Shown: piece after piece, positions 44,011 through 52,392 of the stretch
Layout: each line of letters opens with the position of its first letter
Position numbering within the stretch: position 1 is the first letter of the stretch
The notes under the pieces: generated by a model
What the model was told of the DNA's origin: nothing
Seen by the model: the letters and a program-made list of their open reading frames with translations, nothing else
The model's database searches: none
Source: Shouchella clausii
GTDB lineage: Bacteria; Bacillota; Bacilli; Bacillales; Bacillaceae_D
NCBI RefSeq assembly: GCF_002250115.1
Contig: NZ_CP019985.1
Span: forward strand, 1,488,001-1,552,000
Length of the DNA: 64,000 bases
Direction: 5' to 3'
Translations under genes and position numbers: made by a program

Positions 44011-44758
44011 AGACATCGTGCACATCACCGGCATTACCACCAGAACCTTACATTATTATGACGAGATCGAGCTGTTGAAGCCCACGTTCGTCGCCGACAA
44101 CGGCTATCGCTATTACGATCAGGAAGGCTTGGCTAAACTGCAGACGATTTTGTTCCTGAAGGAAATGGATGTGCCTCTGAAAGAGATTGCAGCTATCTTG
44201 AAGCTTCCGCTTGAGGAGCAACGCGAAGTATTAAAGCAGCACAACGATACGTTACGTTTGAAAAAACAGCGCTTAGAGCGGATCTCCACGGCATTGGAAG
44301 AGTTTGTGGCTGGAAAGGATGTTTACCATCTAAGCATTTTCAATGATTCTGCGATTTTGCCCTTGCCAGAGCAATATGACCGAGAAGCGAGGTGGCGCTA
44401 CGGTGAGACGGAGGCTTACCAATCCTTTGAGAAGAAGCTGCAAGAACTGTCTCCCATCGACAAAGAACGCCAGTGGCACCAGATGGAGGGCGTGTTCCGA
44501 AAAATTGCCGCCTGCATGCATTTCCAGCCGGATGCGGTGGAAGTACAGCAACTCGTCGATGAGTGGCGGGGAATCCTCGAGCAGTCGATGCCATGCGACG
44601 GGCACTTATTAATGTGCATCGCCAACACGTACCAAGCCGATGCCCGATTCAAGCAGTATTTTAATTCGTTCAGTGAGCAAGGAGATTTAGCAGCATTCAT
44701 GCATGAGGCGGTTATGTATTATGTGCAGGGATTGGGTGAAAGTAAGAGAGAGAAGTGA
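43985..44758 (+). CDS. MerR-family regulator with TipAS-type ligand domain
   Basis: A 257-residue regulator. The N-terminal MerR helix-turn-helix is clear (ITGITTRTLHYYDEIELLKP then GYRYYDQEGLAKLQ), followed by a dimerisation coiled coil. The C-terminal TipAS-like domain (from about 125) contains MEGVFRKIAACMHFQPDAVE and MPCDGHLLMCIANTY. Such proteins, TipAL and Mta, detect drugs or thiopeptides and activate their own operon. Here it is coupled to a predicted protease, presumably its co-regulated partner. The ligand is not known. Confidence 0.88.
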   Translation: MKQRLLAVKDIVHITGITTRTLHYYDEIELLKPTFVADNGYRYYDQEGLAKLQTILFLKEMDVPLKEIAAILKLPLEEQREVLKQHNDTLRLKKQRLERISTALEEFVAGKDVYHLSIFNDSAILPLPEQYDREARWRYGETEAYQSFEKKLQELSPIDKERQWHQMEGVFRKIAACMHFQPDAVEVQQLVDEWRGILEQSMPCDGHLLMCIANTYQADARFKQYFNSFSEQGDLAAFMHEAVMYYVQGLGESKREK

Positions 44759-45154
44759 GATGTGGCGGTATATGGAAAAGACAGATCGAATGAATGATAG
44801 AGTAGATAGTTCAAAGTCCGATAAAAAGCATATTCTGCCTTGGGCCAACCTGAAAGGGTTGGAAAAAACCTAGTGTAGGCGGTGCCTGTTTTGGCGACGA
44901 GGAACTAGAAAAAATGAGCGACCTGGAGTTGGGAGGAAAACCCCTCCAGCTCCAAAGTCAGTCGGTCTGGACATGCCTATCCAGGCTTAGACAAGTGTTG
45001 ATTCTCTATGAGCACTTGCGAAACAGATCCAGAGGTTTCATTTACTAAGAGACTTCCCTCAGTTTTAGATGGTCAGGTGATAAATTTTATACTGCTACTA
45101 GATTTAAATAGATCTTCCTAAACGCTTTAAATTGGTTCTTTTTCTGTCTTCAAA
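44759..45154. other. intergenic region with one terminator-like hairpin
   Basis: No gene is seen in about 400 bases. A hairpin at 44923-44954 (TGGAGTTGGGAGG, loop AAAA, CCCCTCCAGCTCCA) could end the protease/MerR operon, but it lies far from the stop and has no T-run. A smaller CCAACC/GGTTGG stem at 44845-44862 is followed by six A. Confidence 0.4.
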
Positions 45155-46585
45155 TTACCACCATTTGTATCCGTGTGTATTTACTAATTGATTTGCTGCT
45201 TCTGGTCCATTGGACCCTGCTGGATATAGATGAAGGGGGATGGCATTAGTCTCAAAATTCTCGATGACTGGTTGAACGGCTCGCCAAGCTAGTTCTACTT
45301 CATTCCAGTGTGTAAAGTAAAAGGGATTGCCCTTTATTGCATCGGCAAGCAAATATTCGTAAGCCTCTGGGATCTCTCTATCACTGGATGAAAAATTAAT
45401 CTGAATGGGCTCTAACTCACCTGTTAGTGGGTGTTTGCTGTTCAATTGAAGAGTGACACCATCATTCGGGTTGATCCTAATAATGAGGAGGTTTGGTTCT
45501 CCTTCATTCGTCTTCCCAATCAAGTTTTTAAATTCAACGACAATCTTCGTCTCTTTTTTATTGAGTCGCTTGCCCGTGCGAATAAAGAAAGGGACGCCTT
45601 CCCACAAAGGGGTTTGAATGGTAAGTCGAGCAGCAACAAATGTATCAACCGTTGAGAATGAATCGACGCCTGCTTCTTCTCTATAGCCTGTAATGACGGA
45701 ATGATGATCTACATCTAATCGTGAGTACTGTCCCCGGACCACATCACGCTCTGGTATGATTTGAATGGCTTTCATTAAGTTAATCTTTTCACTTCGCAGT
45801 TTAGCTGCGTCTTCTCTCTCGGCCATTTGGACAGCCGTCATCATCACTAATTGCAGCATGTGATTTTGCACCATATCGCGGAGCGCGCCAGTTTGCTCAT
45901 AATACGCAGCTCTTGACCCAACTCCTACCGTCTCGTTCGCGGTAATCTGCACATTCGAAATCATGTCTTTTCGCCAGATTGACTGCAAGATCGGATTGAC
46001 GGAGATAAGTGTTTCAAGATTTTGAACCATCGGCTTCCCGAGATAGTGGTCAATCCGGAAAATCTCCTCCTCACTAAACGCTTGCTGAACAATGTTGTTT
46101 AATTGCCGAGCCGATTGAAGGTCATGACCAAATGGTTTTTCAATCATGACTCTTTTCCATCCCTTGGTGTTTGCTAAGCCACTTTGTTTGATGTTTGTTG
46201 TAATTACATCAAACAATTCAGGAGCCACCGATAAGTAAAAGATTCGATTTTCTTGAAGCTTATTTTTCGATTCTAATCGTCGTACATGAGTGGATAGCTC
46301 CTGGTAGCTAGCTTCTTTCGTCAGATCCAAGCTGATATATGAGAACTGTTTTACAAATGCCAACTTCTGTCGCTTATCATCGGTTGAATGTCTTGAAAAT
46401 TTATATAGAGAATCAATGATGTTTGCTTGATACGCTTCTTTTGAGAGCGGCTCTCTCCCAACACCTATAATAGTAAACGATGCTGGAAGCTTCTTGTCCA
46501 TATAAAGATTAAAGAGGGCTGGATAAATTTTTCGATTTGCCAAATCTCCAGTTGCTCCAAATAAAATAAATGATGTGGATTCCAT
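45155..46585 (-). CDS. zwf: glucose-6-phosphate 1-dehydrogenase
   Basis: A 476-residue enzyme oxidising glucose-6-phosphate to 6-phosphogluconolactone with NADP reduction. The dinucleotide fold opens FILFGATGDLANRKIYPALF and the active-site signature is RIDHYLGKPMVQNLETL. Length and motifs are normal. It lies immediately next to, but transcribed apart from, hxlR and hxlAB; no gnd or pgl is in view. Elements in its upstream region recur in the hxl promoter. Together these suggest a role in the dissimilatory ribulose monophosphate cycle, where formaldehyde is oxidised through glucose-6-phosphate, in addition to the pentose phosphate pathway. Confidence 0.95.
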   Translation of the reverse strand: MESTSFILFGATGDLANRKIYPALFNLYMDKKLPASFTIIGVGREPLSKEAYQANIIDSLYKFSRHSTDDKRQKLAFVKQFSYISLDLTKEASYQELSTHVRRLESKNKLQENRIFYLSVAPELFDVITTNIKQSGLANTKGWKRVMIEKPFGHDLQSARQLNNIVQQAFSEEEIFRIDHYLGKPMVQNLETLISVNPILQSIWRKDMISNVQITANETVGVGSRAAYYEQTGALRDMVQNHMLQLVMMTAVQMAEREDAAKLRSEKINLMKAIQIIPERDVVRGQYSRLDVDHHSVITGYREEAGVDSFSTVDTFVAARLTIQTPLWEGVPFFIRTGKRLNKKETKIVVEFKNLIGKTNEGEPNLLIIRINPNDGVTLQLNSKHPLTGELEPIQINFSSSDREIPEAYEYLLADAIKGNPFYFTHWNEVELAWRAVQPVIENFETNAIPLHLYPAGSNGPEAANQLVNTHGYKWW

Positions 46586-46663
46586 CTAAAACGCATCCTT
46601 TGTCGTAAAAAATAGATTCACCTTGCCTGTCTGGACTTAGTATAGTCCTCGTGTTCAGATCCT

Positions 46664-46720
46664 GTAAGTACGCACTTTTTTTGCAGATAGTGTGCAATTT
46701 CTTACTATGTGTGTTAAAGG
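46664..46720. promoter_or_regulatory. zwf upstream elements shared with the hxl promoter
   Basis: GTACGCACTT (46668-46677), complement AAGTGCGTAC, shares GTGCGTACTT with 47183-47192. ACTATGTGTGTTAAAGG (46704-46720) matches ACTATATGTGTTAAATG at 47167-47183 in 15 of 17 bases. Both lie upstream of zwf, near where its promoter should be. Confidence 0.45.
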
Positions 46721-46726
46721 GAACGA

Positions 46727-46762
46727 CAAAAAAGCCGTTCTCCTTAATTAAGAAGAACAGCT
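46727..46762 (-). terminator. Rho-independent terminator of hxlR
   Basis: On the minus strand AGCTGTTCTTCTTAATTAAG folds onto GAGAACGGCT with an internal palindromic TTAATTAA, followed by TTTTTTG. It lies 20 bases after the hxlR stop. Confidence 0.75.
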
Positions 46763-46781
46763 ACAAATCGGTTGCTAACAA

Positions 46782-47123
46782 TCATTCTTTTTCTAATACA
46801 TTCTCGATGTAATCCCTGCCCCATTCATACATCGCATCTAATATAGGCATTAAACTTCTTCCGTGCTCAGTAAGGGAATATTCAACCTTAGGTGGAACAA
46901 CAGGATACACTTCACGGTGAAGAATTTGATGATCCTCTAGTTCGCGCAGTTGATTCACTAGCATTCGTTGGGTTATTCCAGGCATCAGGGCTTTCAGCTC
47001 TCCAAAGCGTTTAGTCCCTTCTTTGCCTAAATGCCAAAGAATCAACATTTTCCATTTTCCTCCAATGACTGATAGAGTCAGCTCTTTTTCACAATTAAAT
47101 GTTCGTTCTCCTAGATTAGGCAT
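46782..47123 (-). CDS. hxlR: HxlR, activator of hxlAB
   Basis: A 113-residue winged-helix regulator beginning [20 protein letters not shown], with core [20 protein letters not shown], recognition region [20 protein letters not shown] and wing [18 protein letters not shown] start at 47123 because AAAGGG lies nine bases upstream; the ATG at 47132 directly abuts it. The single conserved cysteine (NCEKE) is in the family position thought to react with aldehyde. Divergent from hxlA, as in B. subtilis, where HxlR activates hxlAB in response to formaldehyde. Confidence 0.9.
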   Translation of the reverse strand: MPNLGERTFNCEKELTLSVIGGKWKMLILWHLGKEGTKRFGELKALMPGITQRMLVNQLRELEDHQILHREVYPVVPPKVEYSLTEHGRSLMPILDAMYEWGRDYIENVLEKE

Positions 47124-47151
47124 AGCGTTCATCCCTTTAACGATTAGTCAA

Positions 47152-47219
47152 AGTATACTTTTATACACTATATGTGTTAAATGTGCGTACTTTCAAACTT
47201 AATGTGTACTTAGTATAAT
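47152..47219 (+). promoter_or_regulatory. hxlAB promoter with upstream HxlR-type repeats
   Basis: A TATAAT box at 47214-47219 has only a weak TTTCAA at the -35 position, typical of an activator-dependent promoter. Upstream lie AGTATACTTTTATACACT (47152-47169) and repeated TAC-TT elements (GTGCGTACTTTC at 47183, GTGTACTTAGTATA at 47204). HxlR of B. subtilis binds two 25-base direct repeats in the equivalent place. Confidence 0.55.
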
Positions 47220-47310
47220 GGCATCCAGGCAGCGAAGTAAATAGTCTAACCGAAATTGGCAAGACTAGGTACGCTCTGTCAAATCACATTTACTAAGGGA
47301 GATTGTGCAC

Positions 47311-47943
47311 ATGAAATTACAATTAGCATTAGATCTTGTTAACATACCGGAAGCGATTGAGCTTGTAGCGGAAGTTCAAGATTCTATTGATGTAGTAGAA
47401 ATTGGAACGCCAATCATTAATAGCTTAGGTCACGAAGCTGTACGTGCAATGAAAAAGGCTTATCCAAACTTAACAGTCCTGGCAGACGTGAAAATCATGG
47501 ATGCTGCTGGATATGAAGTACAACAAGCATCAGCTGCTGGAGCTGACATCGTAACGATTCTAGGTGCAGCAGAAGATAGCTCCATCCGTGGTGCTGTTGA
47601 AGCAGCTAAAGAAGAAGGAAAAGAAATCCTAGTTGATATGATTGCCGTGAAGGACATCGAAACACGTGCAAAAGAATTGGATCAGCTCGGAGTAGACTAT
47701 ATCTGCGTTCATACTGGATATGATCTTCAAGCAGAAGGAAAAGATTCTTTCGAAGATCTTCGCAAAATTAAAACTGTCGTTAAAAATGCAAAAACAGCGA
47801 TCGCTGGCGGTATCAAGCTTGAGACTCTTCCAGAAGTAATCAAAGCTCAACCAGACCTTGTCATTGTTGGGGGCGGCATTACGTCTAAAGAAGATAAGAA
47901 AACAGCTGCACAAGAAATCAAAGCACTTATCAACCAAGGGTAA
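47311..47943 (+). CDS. hxlA: 3-hexulose-6-phosphate synthase
   Basis: A 210-residue TIM-barrel enzyme that condenses formaldehyde with ribulose 5-phosphate. Family motifs are present: LALDLVNIPEAIELVAE, IGTPIINSLGHEAVRAMK, LADVKIMDAAGYEVQQASAA and the phosphate loop IAGGIKLETLPEVIK / IVGGGITSKEDKK. ATG 47311 is preceded by AAGGGAG; an in-frame GTG at 47305 is also possible. Followed after two bases by hxlB. Together with hxlB it detoxifies formaldehyde. Confidence 0.95.
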   Translation: MKLQLALDLVNIPEAIELVAEVQDSIDVVEIGTPIINSLGHEAVRAMKKAYPNLTVLADVKIMDAAGYEVQQASAAGADIVTILGAAEDSSIRGAVEAAKEEGKEILVDMIAVKDIETRAKELDQLGVDYICVHTGYDLQAEGKDSFEDLRKIKTVVKNAKTAIAGGIKLETLPEVIKAQPDLVIVGGGITSKEDKKTAAQEIKALINQG

Positions 47944-47945
47944 CC

Positions 47946-48506
47946 ATGAACACCACTGAGTATCTTAAGGCGATTATTCAGGAGCTCCATGGAACGGTGC
48001 AAGCCATCTCTGAGACGGAGGCTGACCAGCTAGTCGAAGCCATTTTTAAAGCGAAAAAAGTCTTTGTAACGGGGGCTGGTCGTTCTGGCTTTATGGGCAA
48101 ATCGTTTGTCATGCGCATGATGCATATGGGCATTGATGCTTATGCAGTCGGGGAGACAGTGACAGCGAATCTTGAAGAAGGTGACCTACTGATAGTTGGG
48201 ACCGGCTCAGGAGAAACGAAGACCTTGATTCCAATCATAGAAAAAGCGAAAAGTTTGGGCGGTGCAGTCGCTGCAGTGACACTATCTCCAGAATCTACGA
48301 TTGGAAAACTTGCAGATTTAAAGGTGATCCTACCAGGAGCACCAAAGGATCGAGAAGAAGACAGCCAATACGAAACCATTCAACCAATGGGCTCACTTTT
48401 TGAACAAACCTCTCTTCTTTTCTATGATGCAGTGATTTTGCGTTTTATGGAGAAACGAGAGCTGAACTCAAAGCAAATGTATGGCAAGCACGCCAATCTA
48501 GAATAA
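47946..48506 (+). CDS. hxlB: 6-phospho-3-hexuloisomerase
   Basis: A 186-residue SIS-domain isomerase that converts 3-hexulose-6-phosphate to fructose-6-phosphate. The sugar-phosphate loop FVTGAGRSGFMGKSFVMRMM and the second site LLIVGTGSGETKTLIPIIEK are intact, and the C-terminal LFEQTSLLFYDAVILRFME is family-typical. It lies two bases after hxlA and ends in a terminator, closing a two-gene operon. Product feeds glycolysis or, via glucose-6-phosphate, the adjacent zwf. Confidence 0.95.
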   Translation: MNTTEYLKAIIQELHGTVQAISETEADQLVEAIFKAKKVFVTGAGRSGFMGKSFVMRMMHMGIDAYAVGETVTANLEEGDLLIVGTGSGETKTLIPIIEKAKSLGGAVAAVTLSPESTIGKLADLKVILPGAPKDREEDSQYETIQPMGSLFEQTSLLFYDAVILRFMEKRELNSKQMYGKHANLE

Positions 48507-48520
48507 GAGAAGAAAACAAG

Positions 48521-48570
48521 CACCTTCGCGTTCACTGCAATGTAGAGTCGAAATCGAAGGTGTTTTTCTC
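48521..48570 (+). terminator. Rho-independent terminator of hxlAB
   Basis: CACCTTCG pairs with CGAAGGTG across a 26-base interior, followed by TTTTTCTC. It lies 14 bases after the hxlB stop. Confidence 0.75.
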
Positions 48571-48693
48571 TCCATTGGATACCTAGGCCATTTCCAAACG
48601 ATCATCGTATGATCTCGCTACCAACCACCGCTTAACATCTTTCTTTTAACGCCAATGATCAAACAAACCGGTTTCCCTGTCCTCATCGCTCCC

Positions 48694-49602
48694 TTAGTCT
48701 TTTTCTTGTTGTCCTGTAATAAAAGCAAGGGCCTGTTGATGAAGTGTATAGGAGACGGGTGTCTGTTCATTGATTTCGCCGTCGCTGTCGACATCGAGCG
48801 TTTGGCGGCATGTGAGCGTAAATTGATTGAGTTCGAGTGCTTCGATCCCTTCTGCGTCGTTAAGCCAATTTTCATCGGTGAAAGCGTGGCTGTACATATT
48901 TTTTAAGAGCGTGAAGCCTGCCTCTTTGACAATAAACAGATGAAGTTTGCCGTCTGATAGGGAGATGTCTTTTAAGAATAGGCCGATTGTGCCAATGTAT
49001 TGGCCGTTCATCGCTAAGATCATAACGGCATCGCCGCTATATGTTTCTCCTTTTGCTGTTGTGATCGTGTACGAAAATGGTTTTGGTTCTTTGATCGATC
49101 GAATTGCGCTGATAATATACCCAAGTTTTCCAAAACGTGCTTTTGTTTCTGCTTCTATTTCTTTTGAAGCCTCGACAATCATGCCTACTCCAGAAAAGTT
49201 GGCAAAGTAGCTGTCGTTTTGTTGGCCGATGTCAATCGCAACAGTTGTGCCGTTTACAGCTGCCGTGAGGGCGTCGTCTACTGTAGGAATTTGCAAGCCT
49301 CTAGCCAAGTCATTGCACGTGCCAGCTGGCACAATTGCCACAGTTGGTTGGTTGTTTCCTGCCATCAACCCGTTGACGCATTCATGGACGGTGCCGTCGC
49401 CGCCAACAATGATCAATAGTTCGATGTCCTCAGGCAACTGTTTGCATCGTTGTTTTGCTTCGCCTGGCGCTTGCGTCTGGATCAATGTCAGCTCTATTAC
49501 TTCAGGGGCGAGTGTTGCCAATGTTTGTTGCAGCAGTTCGTTGACGTCTCCTTGCCCTGCGTTCCTATTGTAGAGCAGAATGGCTTTTTCGTAACGGGGC
49601 AT
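48694..49602 (-). CDS. diacylglycerol kinase-family lipid kinase
   Basis: A 302-residue cytosolic lipid kinase of the DagK/YegS family. The nucleotide motif is LLIIVGGDGTVHECVNGLM, followed by VPAGTCNDLARGLQIPTVDD; the C-terminal beta domain (SGDAVMILAMNGQYIGTIGL and following) is family-typical. ATG 49602 is preceded by AAAGGTGG. Relatives include DgkB, which recycles diacylglycerol for phosphatidylglycerol synthesis, and YtlR-like sphingosine-kinase-type proteins. Which lipid is used cannot be told. Confidence 0.88.
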   Translation of the reverse strand: MPRYEKAILLYNRNAGQGDVNELLQQTLATLAPEVIELTLIQTQAPGEAKQRCKQLPEDIELLIIVGGDGTVHECVNGLMAGNNQPTVAIVPAGTCNDLARGLQIPTVDDALTAAVNGTTVAIDIGQQNDSYFANFSGVGMIVEASKEIEAETKARFGKLGYIISAIRSIKEPKPFSYTITTAKGETYSGDAVMILAMNGQYIGTIGLFLKDISLSDGKLHLFIVKEAGFTLLKNMYSHAFTDENWLNDAEGIEALELNQFTLTCRQTLDVDSDGEINEQTPVSYTLHQQALAFITGQQEKD

Positions 49603-49697
49603 GCCATGTCCACCTTTCAGCTTAAGATCACTTTCCAATTGGCAACGAAGGAATCGTTTTCCATGCTTTGTCATACATGTACCCGTTTTTTAGCATT

Positions 49698-50348
49698 TTA
49701 GTCTGTATTTGCACTGTTTTTCTTTTGGATGAAAAAGTTTCCTTGGAAACGACTGCAATAAAACACATGGCGAATGTCGTGAATGCCCTCCTTGCGCAAT
49801 GCTTGGTGAACCTCTTCTTCAGGAATGTCGAGAATGTCTAAATGCTTATGTTGGAGGATGCCATCCATAATAAGCGGGAGTGAAAGGGGGCTGTTGTCGT
49901 CTTTTTTAAATACAGACAATGAACCAGATGACTCTAACAGCGCCCAATCCACTTCTTGAATGTCGGCAATGTCTTTATCACGCAACTGCATCATAATGTC
50001 ATCGATATTGTAGTTTTGTTTCAACAAATTTTCCTCAATAAAAACGCCATCTCGTATTAACAGTACCGGTTTGCCATCAACGACGTCGCGGAAACGCTGA
50101 TTTTTGACTTGTACATAGGAGAAAACACGGGATAACAATATGAGCAGCGCAATCGGTGTAAGGCCGCGAATGAGGGGCATTTTTGTATCTTCAATTAAAA
50201 TGACAGCTAGCTCTGCGACCATGATCGTAATAATGATATCAAGGACGCTGACTTCGCCGACGTCCTTTTTGCCTGTTAAGCGGAAAAAAAGCAGGACTGC
50301 AACAAACATAATGATCGTTCGTCCTGAGATGGAAATGAGCTCTTCCAC
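49698..50348 (-). CDS. DUF421 (YetF/YcaP family) membrane protein
   Basis: A 216-residue protein with three N-terminal membrane helices (TIIMFVAVLLFFRLTGKKDV is the family signature) and a cytosolic DUF421 domain (DGKPVLLIRDGVFIEENLLK, NYNIDDIMMQLRDKDIADIQ). It starts at GTG 50348 with GAGGTGATAG eight bases upstream. Members are common in Bacillus, several are expressed in spores or under stress, and the function is unresolved. It is divergent from the flavin reductase gene. Confidence 0.85.
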   Translation of the reverse strand: MEELISISGRTIIMFVAVLLFFRLTGKKDVGEVSVLDIIITIMVAELAVILIEDTKMPLIRGLTPIALLILLSRVFSYVQVKNQRFRDVVDGKPVLLIRDGVFIEENLLKQNYNIDDIMMQLRDKDIADIQEVDWALLESSGSLSVFKKDDNSPLSLPLIMDGILQHKHLDILDIPEEEVHQALRKEGIHDIRHVFYCSRFQGNFFIQKKNSANTD

Positions 50349-50465
50349 TTTCTATCACCTCAGATTCAGTATTGGCGAAAGCGGACGAAGGTAAACGTGA
50401 ACCTTTTTCTTGAACCAGTCTACAAAAACAGGGACAATGAACAAAAGGCAAATGGAGGGGATGTT

Positions 50466-51086
50466 ATGCGTTTACTGCGAATGGACGAACTATCAGCAAG
50501 AGACCGCTACCGCTGGATGAGCGGGGCCATTGTGCCTCGCCCGATCGCGTTGGTCACGACGCTAACGGAAAAAGGAGGCGTGGTTAATGCCGCACCATTC
50601 AGCTTTTTTACGATGCTTGCTAGCGATCCGCCGCTTTTGTCCATTGCTGTAGGCAGGCGTGAGGGGCAAATGAAAGATACGGCGCGTAATGCGGTGGCCA
50701 TGGAAGAAATGGTGATTCATGTCGTCAGTGAAAAAATCGTCGCCGATATGAATGAGACAGCAGCAACGCTTGCGCCAGATGAGAGTGAGCTGGAACGGAC
50801 GTCTTTTCATTTGACGGAAAGTGTTACGGTCTCAGTGCCGGCAATTAAGGAAGCCCGTATTCGATTTGAGTGCAAGCTCGAATTCCACTTGCCGACCAAA
50901 AACGATGCGGGGGAGCTTTCATTTGATTTGCTTATTGCTCGTGTCTTGGCTATGCATATTGCAGAGGACGTTGTCGATCAAGAAGCGAATGGCGTCGACA
51001 TGGACGCTCTTCAACCTGTTGCCCGATTAGCGGGACCGAACTATGCAGGGCTAGGCGCACGTTATTTCCTTAAGCGGCCAAAATAG
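50466..51086 (+). CDS. flavin reductase-like FMN-binding split-barrel protein
   Basis: A 206-residue protein of the flavin reductase-like family (B. subtilis YwrF relatives). Landmarks are SGAIVPRPIALVTTLTEKGG, NAAPFSFFTMLASDPPLLSI and GRREGQMKDTARN. It binds FMN and probably acts with an oxidoreductase; the partner is unknown. ATG 50466 is well spaced from GGAGGGG. Upstream in-frame extension is not needed. Confidence 0.85.
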   Translation: MRLLRMDELSARDRYRWMSGAIVPRPIALVTTLTEKGGVVNAAPFSFFTMLASDPPLLSIAVGRREGQMKDTARNAVAMEEMVIHVVSEKIVADMNETAATLAPDESELERTSFHLTESVTVSVPAIKEARIRFECKLEFHLPTKNDAGELSFDLLIARVLAMHIAEDVVDQEANGVDMDALQPVARLAGPNYAGLGARYFLKRPK

Positions 51087-51214
51087 CTTCGTAAAAGTCT
51101 GTGAAAGTAATGAAAAACAGATGAAAATGATGTATGGTCTGTTTTTTTTTGCGCAAATCCGTCATAATGAAGGAGCCGCGATCAGTGAAAGAGGAAATGC
51201 TTCCTAAAAATAAC

Positions 51215-51274
51215 TGACGCACGACAAATGAGGATGGCGCATATATAGCTCATATAGGCGTCCGTCATTTTTTT
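51215..51274 (+). terminator. terminator-like hairpin before murB
   Basis: TGACG and CGTCA enclose a partly paired interior (ATGAG/CTCAT), followed directly by seven T. It lies about 130 bases after the flavin reductase stop and 29 bases before murB. It could end the upstream transcript or act as an attenuator for murB. Confidence 0.5.
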
Positions 51275-51302
51275 GAAATGATTAGGTTAGAGGAAGATGA
51301 TG

Positions 51303-52238
51303 ATGAAACGATATATTGAAGTATGCAAGCCTTTATGGACGTTATTACCAGAAGGAACGATTCATGAAAATGAGCGATTATGCAAACATACGTATACGCA
51401 AATGGGCGGCGCAGCCGATTTGTTTATTACGCCCCAATCGTATGAGGAAACGCAAACCGTTTTGAAATTTGCCCATGAACATCGGGTGCCTGTTACGTTG
51501 CTCGGCAATGGGTCGAATGTCATTGTAAAAGACGGGGGCATTCGTGGAATTACATTAAGTTTAAAAAAACTTAATACGATCACATGCACAGGAGCGGAGT
51601 TAGTTGCGCAGACGGGAGCGACGATTATTGAAGCGTCACGGAGAGCCCGTGATGCGGGGCTGACTGGGCTTGAGTTTGCTTGTGGCATTCCCGGCACGGT
51701 AGGTGGTGCTTTTTATATGAATGCCGGCGCTTATGGCGGACAGATCGCCGATGTGCTTGAAAGTGTATTGGTGTTAACAGAACAAGGGGAATTTAAAACG
51801 CTCTCGAAAGAAGAGTTTGATTTTGATTACCGCAAAAGTGTGTTCTCAGCAAAACGTTATATCGCCTTGGAGGGCACTTTCCGACTGCAAACAGGCGACA
51901 AGGCGCAAATACAAGCGAAGATGGATGAGTTGACGATTGCGCGTGAAACGAAACAACCACTCGAATACCCTTCATGTGGTAGCGTATTTAAGCGTCCGCC
52001 TGGCATGTTTGCCGGCAAGCTGATCCAAGACAGCGGCCTCCAAGGGACACGCATCGGCGGAGCGGAAGTGTCAAAAAAACATGCCGGCTTTATTGTCAAT
52101 GTTGATAATGCGACTGCAACAGAGTATATGAGCCTTGTCCGCCATGTTCAGCAAACGGTAAAAGACAAGTTTGGCGTTGAGTTGGAAACCGAAGTGATTA
52201 CAATTGGTGAAGACCTCGAAGAACCTGTTAGCGATTAG
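51303..52238 (+). CDS. murB: UDP-N-acetylenolpyruvoylglucosamine reductase MurB
   Basis: A 311-residue FAD enzyme that reduces UDP-GlcNAc-enolpyruvate to UDP-MurNAc in peptidoglycan synthesis. FAD-binding motifs are TQMGGAADLFITP and LLGNGSNVIVKDGGIRG; the catalytic region includes GLEFACGIPGTVGGAFYMNA, and the proton-donor Ser is in PSCGSVFKRPPG. Three consecutive ATGs (51297, 51300, 51303) are possible; the third is best spaced from AGAGGA. It stands apart from the mur/fts cluster, as is common for murB in some Bacillus relatives. Confidence 0.94.
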   Translation: MKRYIEVCKPLWTLLPEGTIHENERLCKHTYTQMGGAADLFITPQSYEETQTVLKFAHEHRVPVTLLGNGSNVIVKDGGIRGITLSLKKLNTITCTGAELVAQTGATIIEASRRARDAGLTGLEFACGIPGTVGGAFYMNAGAYGGQIADVLESVLVLTEQGEFKTLSKEEFDFDYRKSVFSAKRYIALEGTFRLQTGDKAQIQAKMDELTIARETKQPLEYPSCGSVFKRPPGMFAGKLIQDSGLQGTRIGGAEVSKKHAGFIVNVDNATATEYMSLVRHVQQTVKDKFGVELETEVITIGEDLEEPVSD

Positions 52239-52392
52239 TTAATAGGTTTTTCGGTGCTGCCCGTTGTGTTAGAAGGGCTGCGCTGCTAACTAGTGCCAAA
52301 TGTATGAATGTTTATTTTGCAATTCAAAACGGTTCTTGGTTAAATAAAAGAGGGGGTTGCCGGCCTGTTAGATCAGAAAGAAGGTTGGAGCA

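Noticed and set aside
44841-44960. Structured-looking RNA with two hairpins after the MerR gene
   Set aside because: I compared it by eye with common Bacillus riboswitches and small RNAs and found no match; the hairpins are explained as weak terminators.
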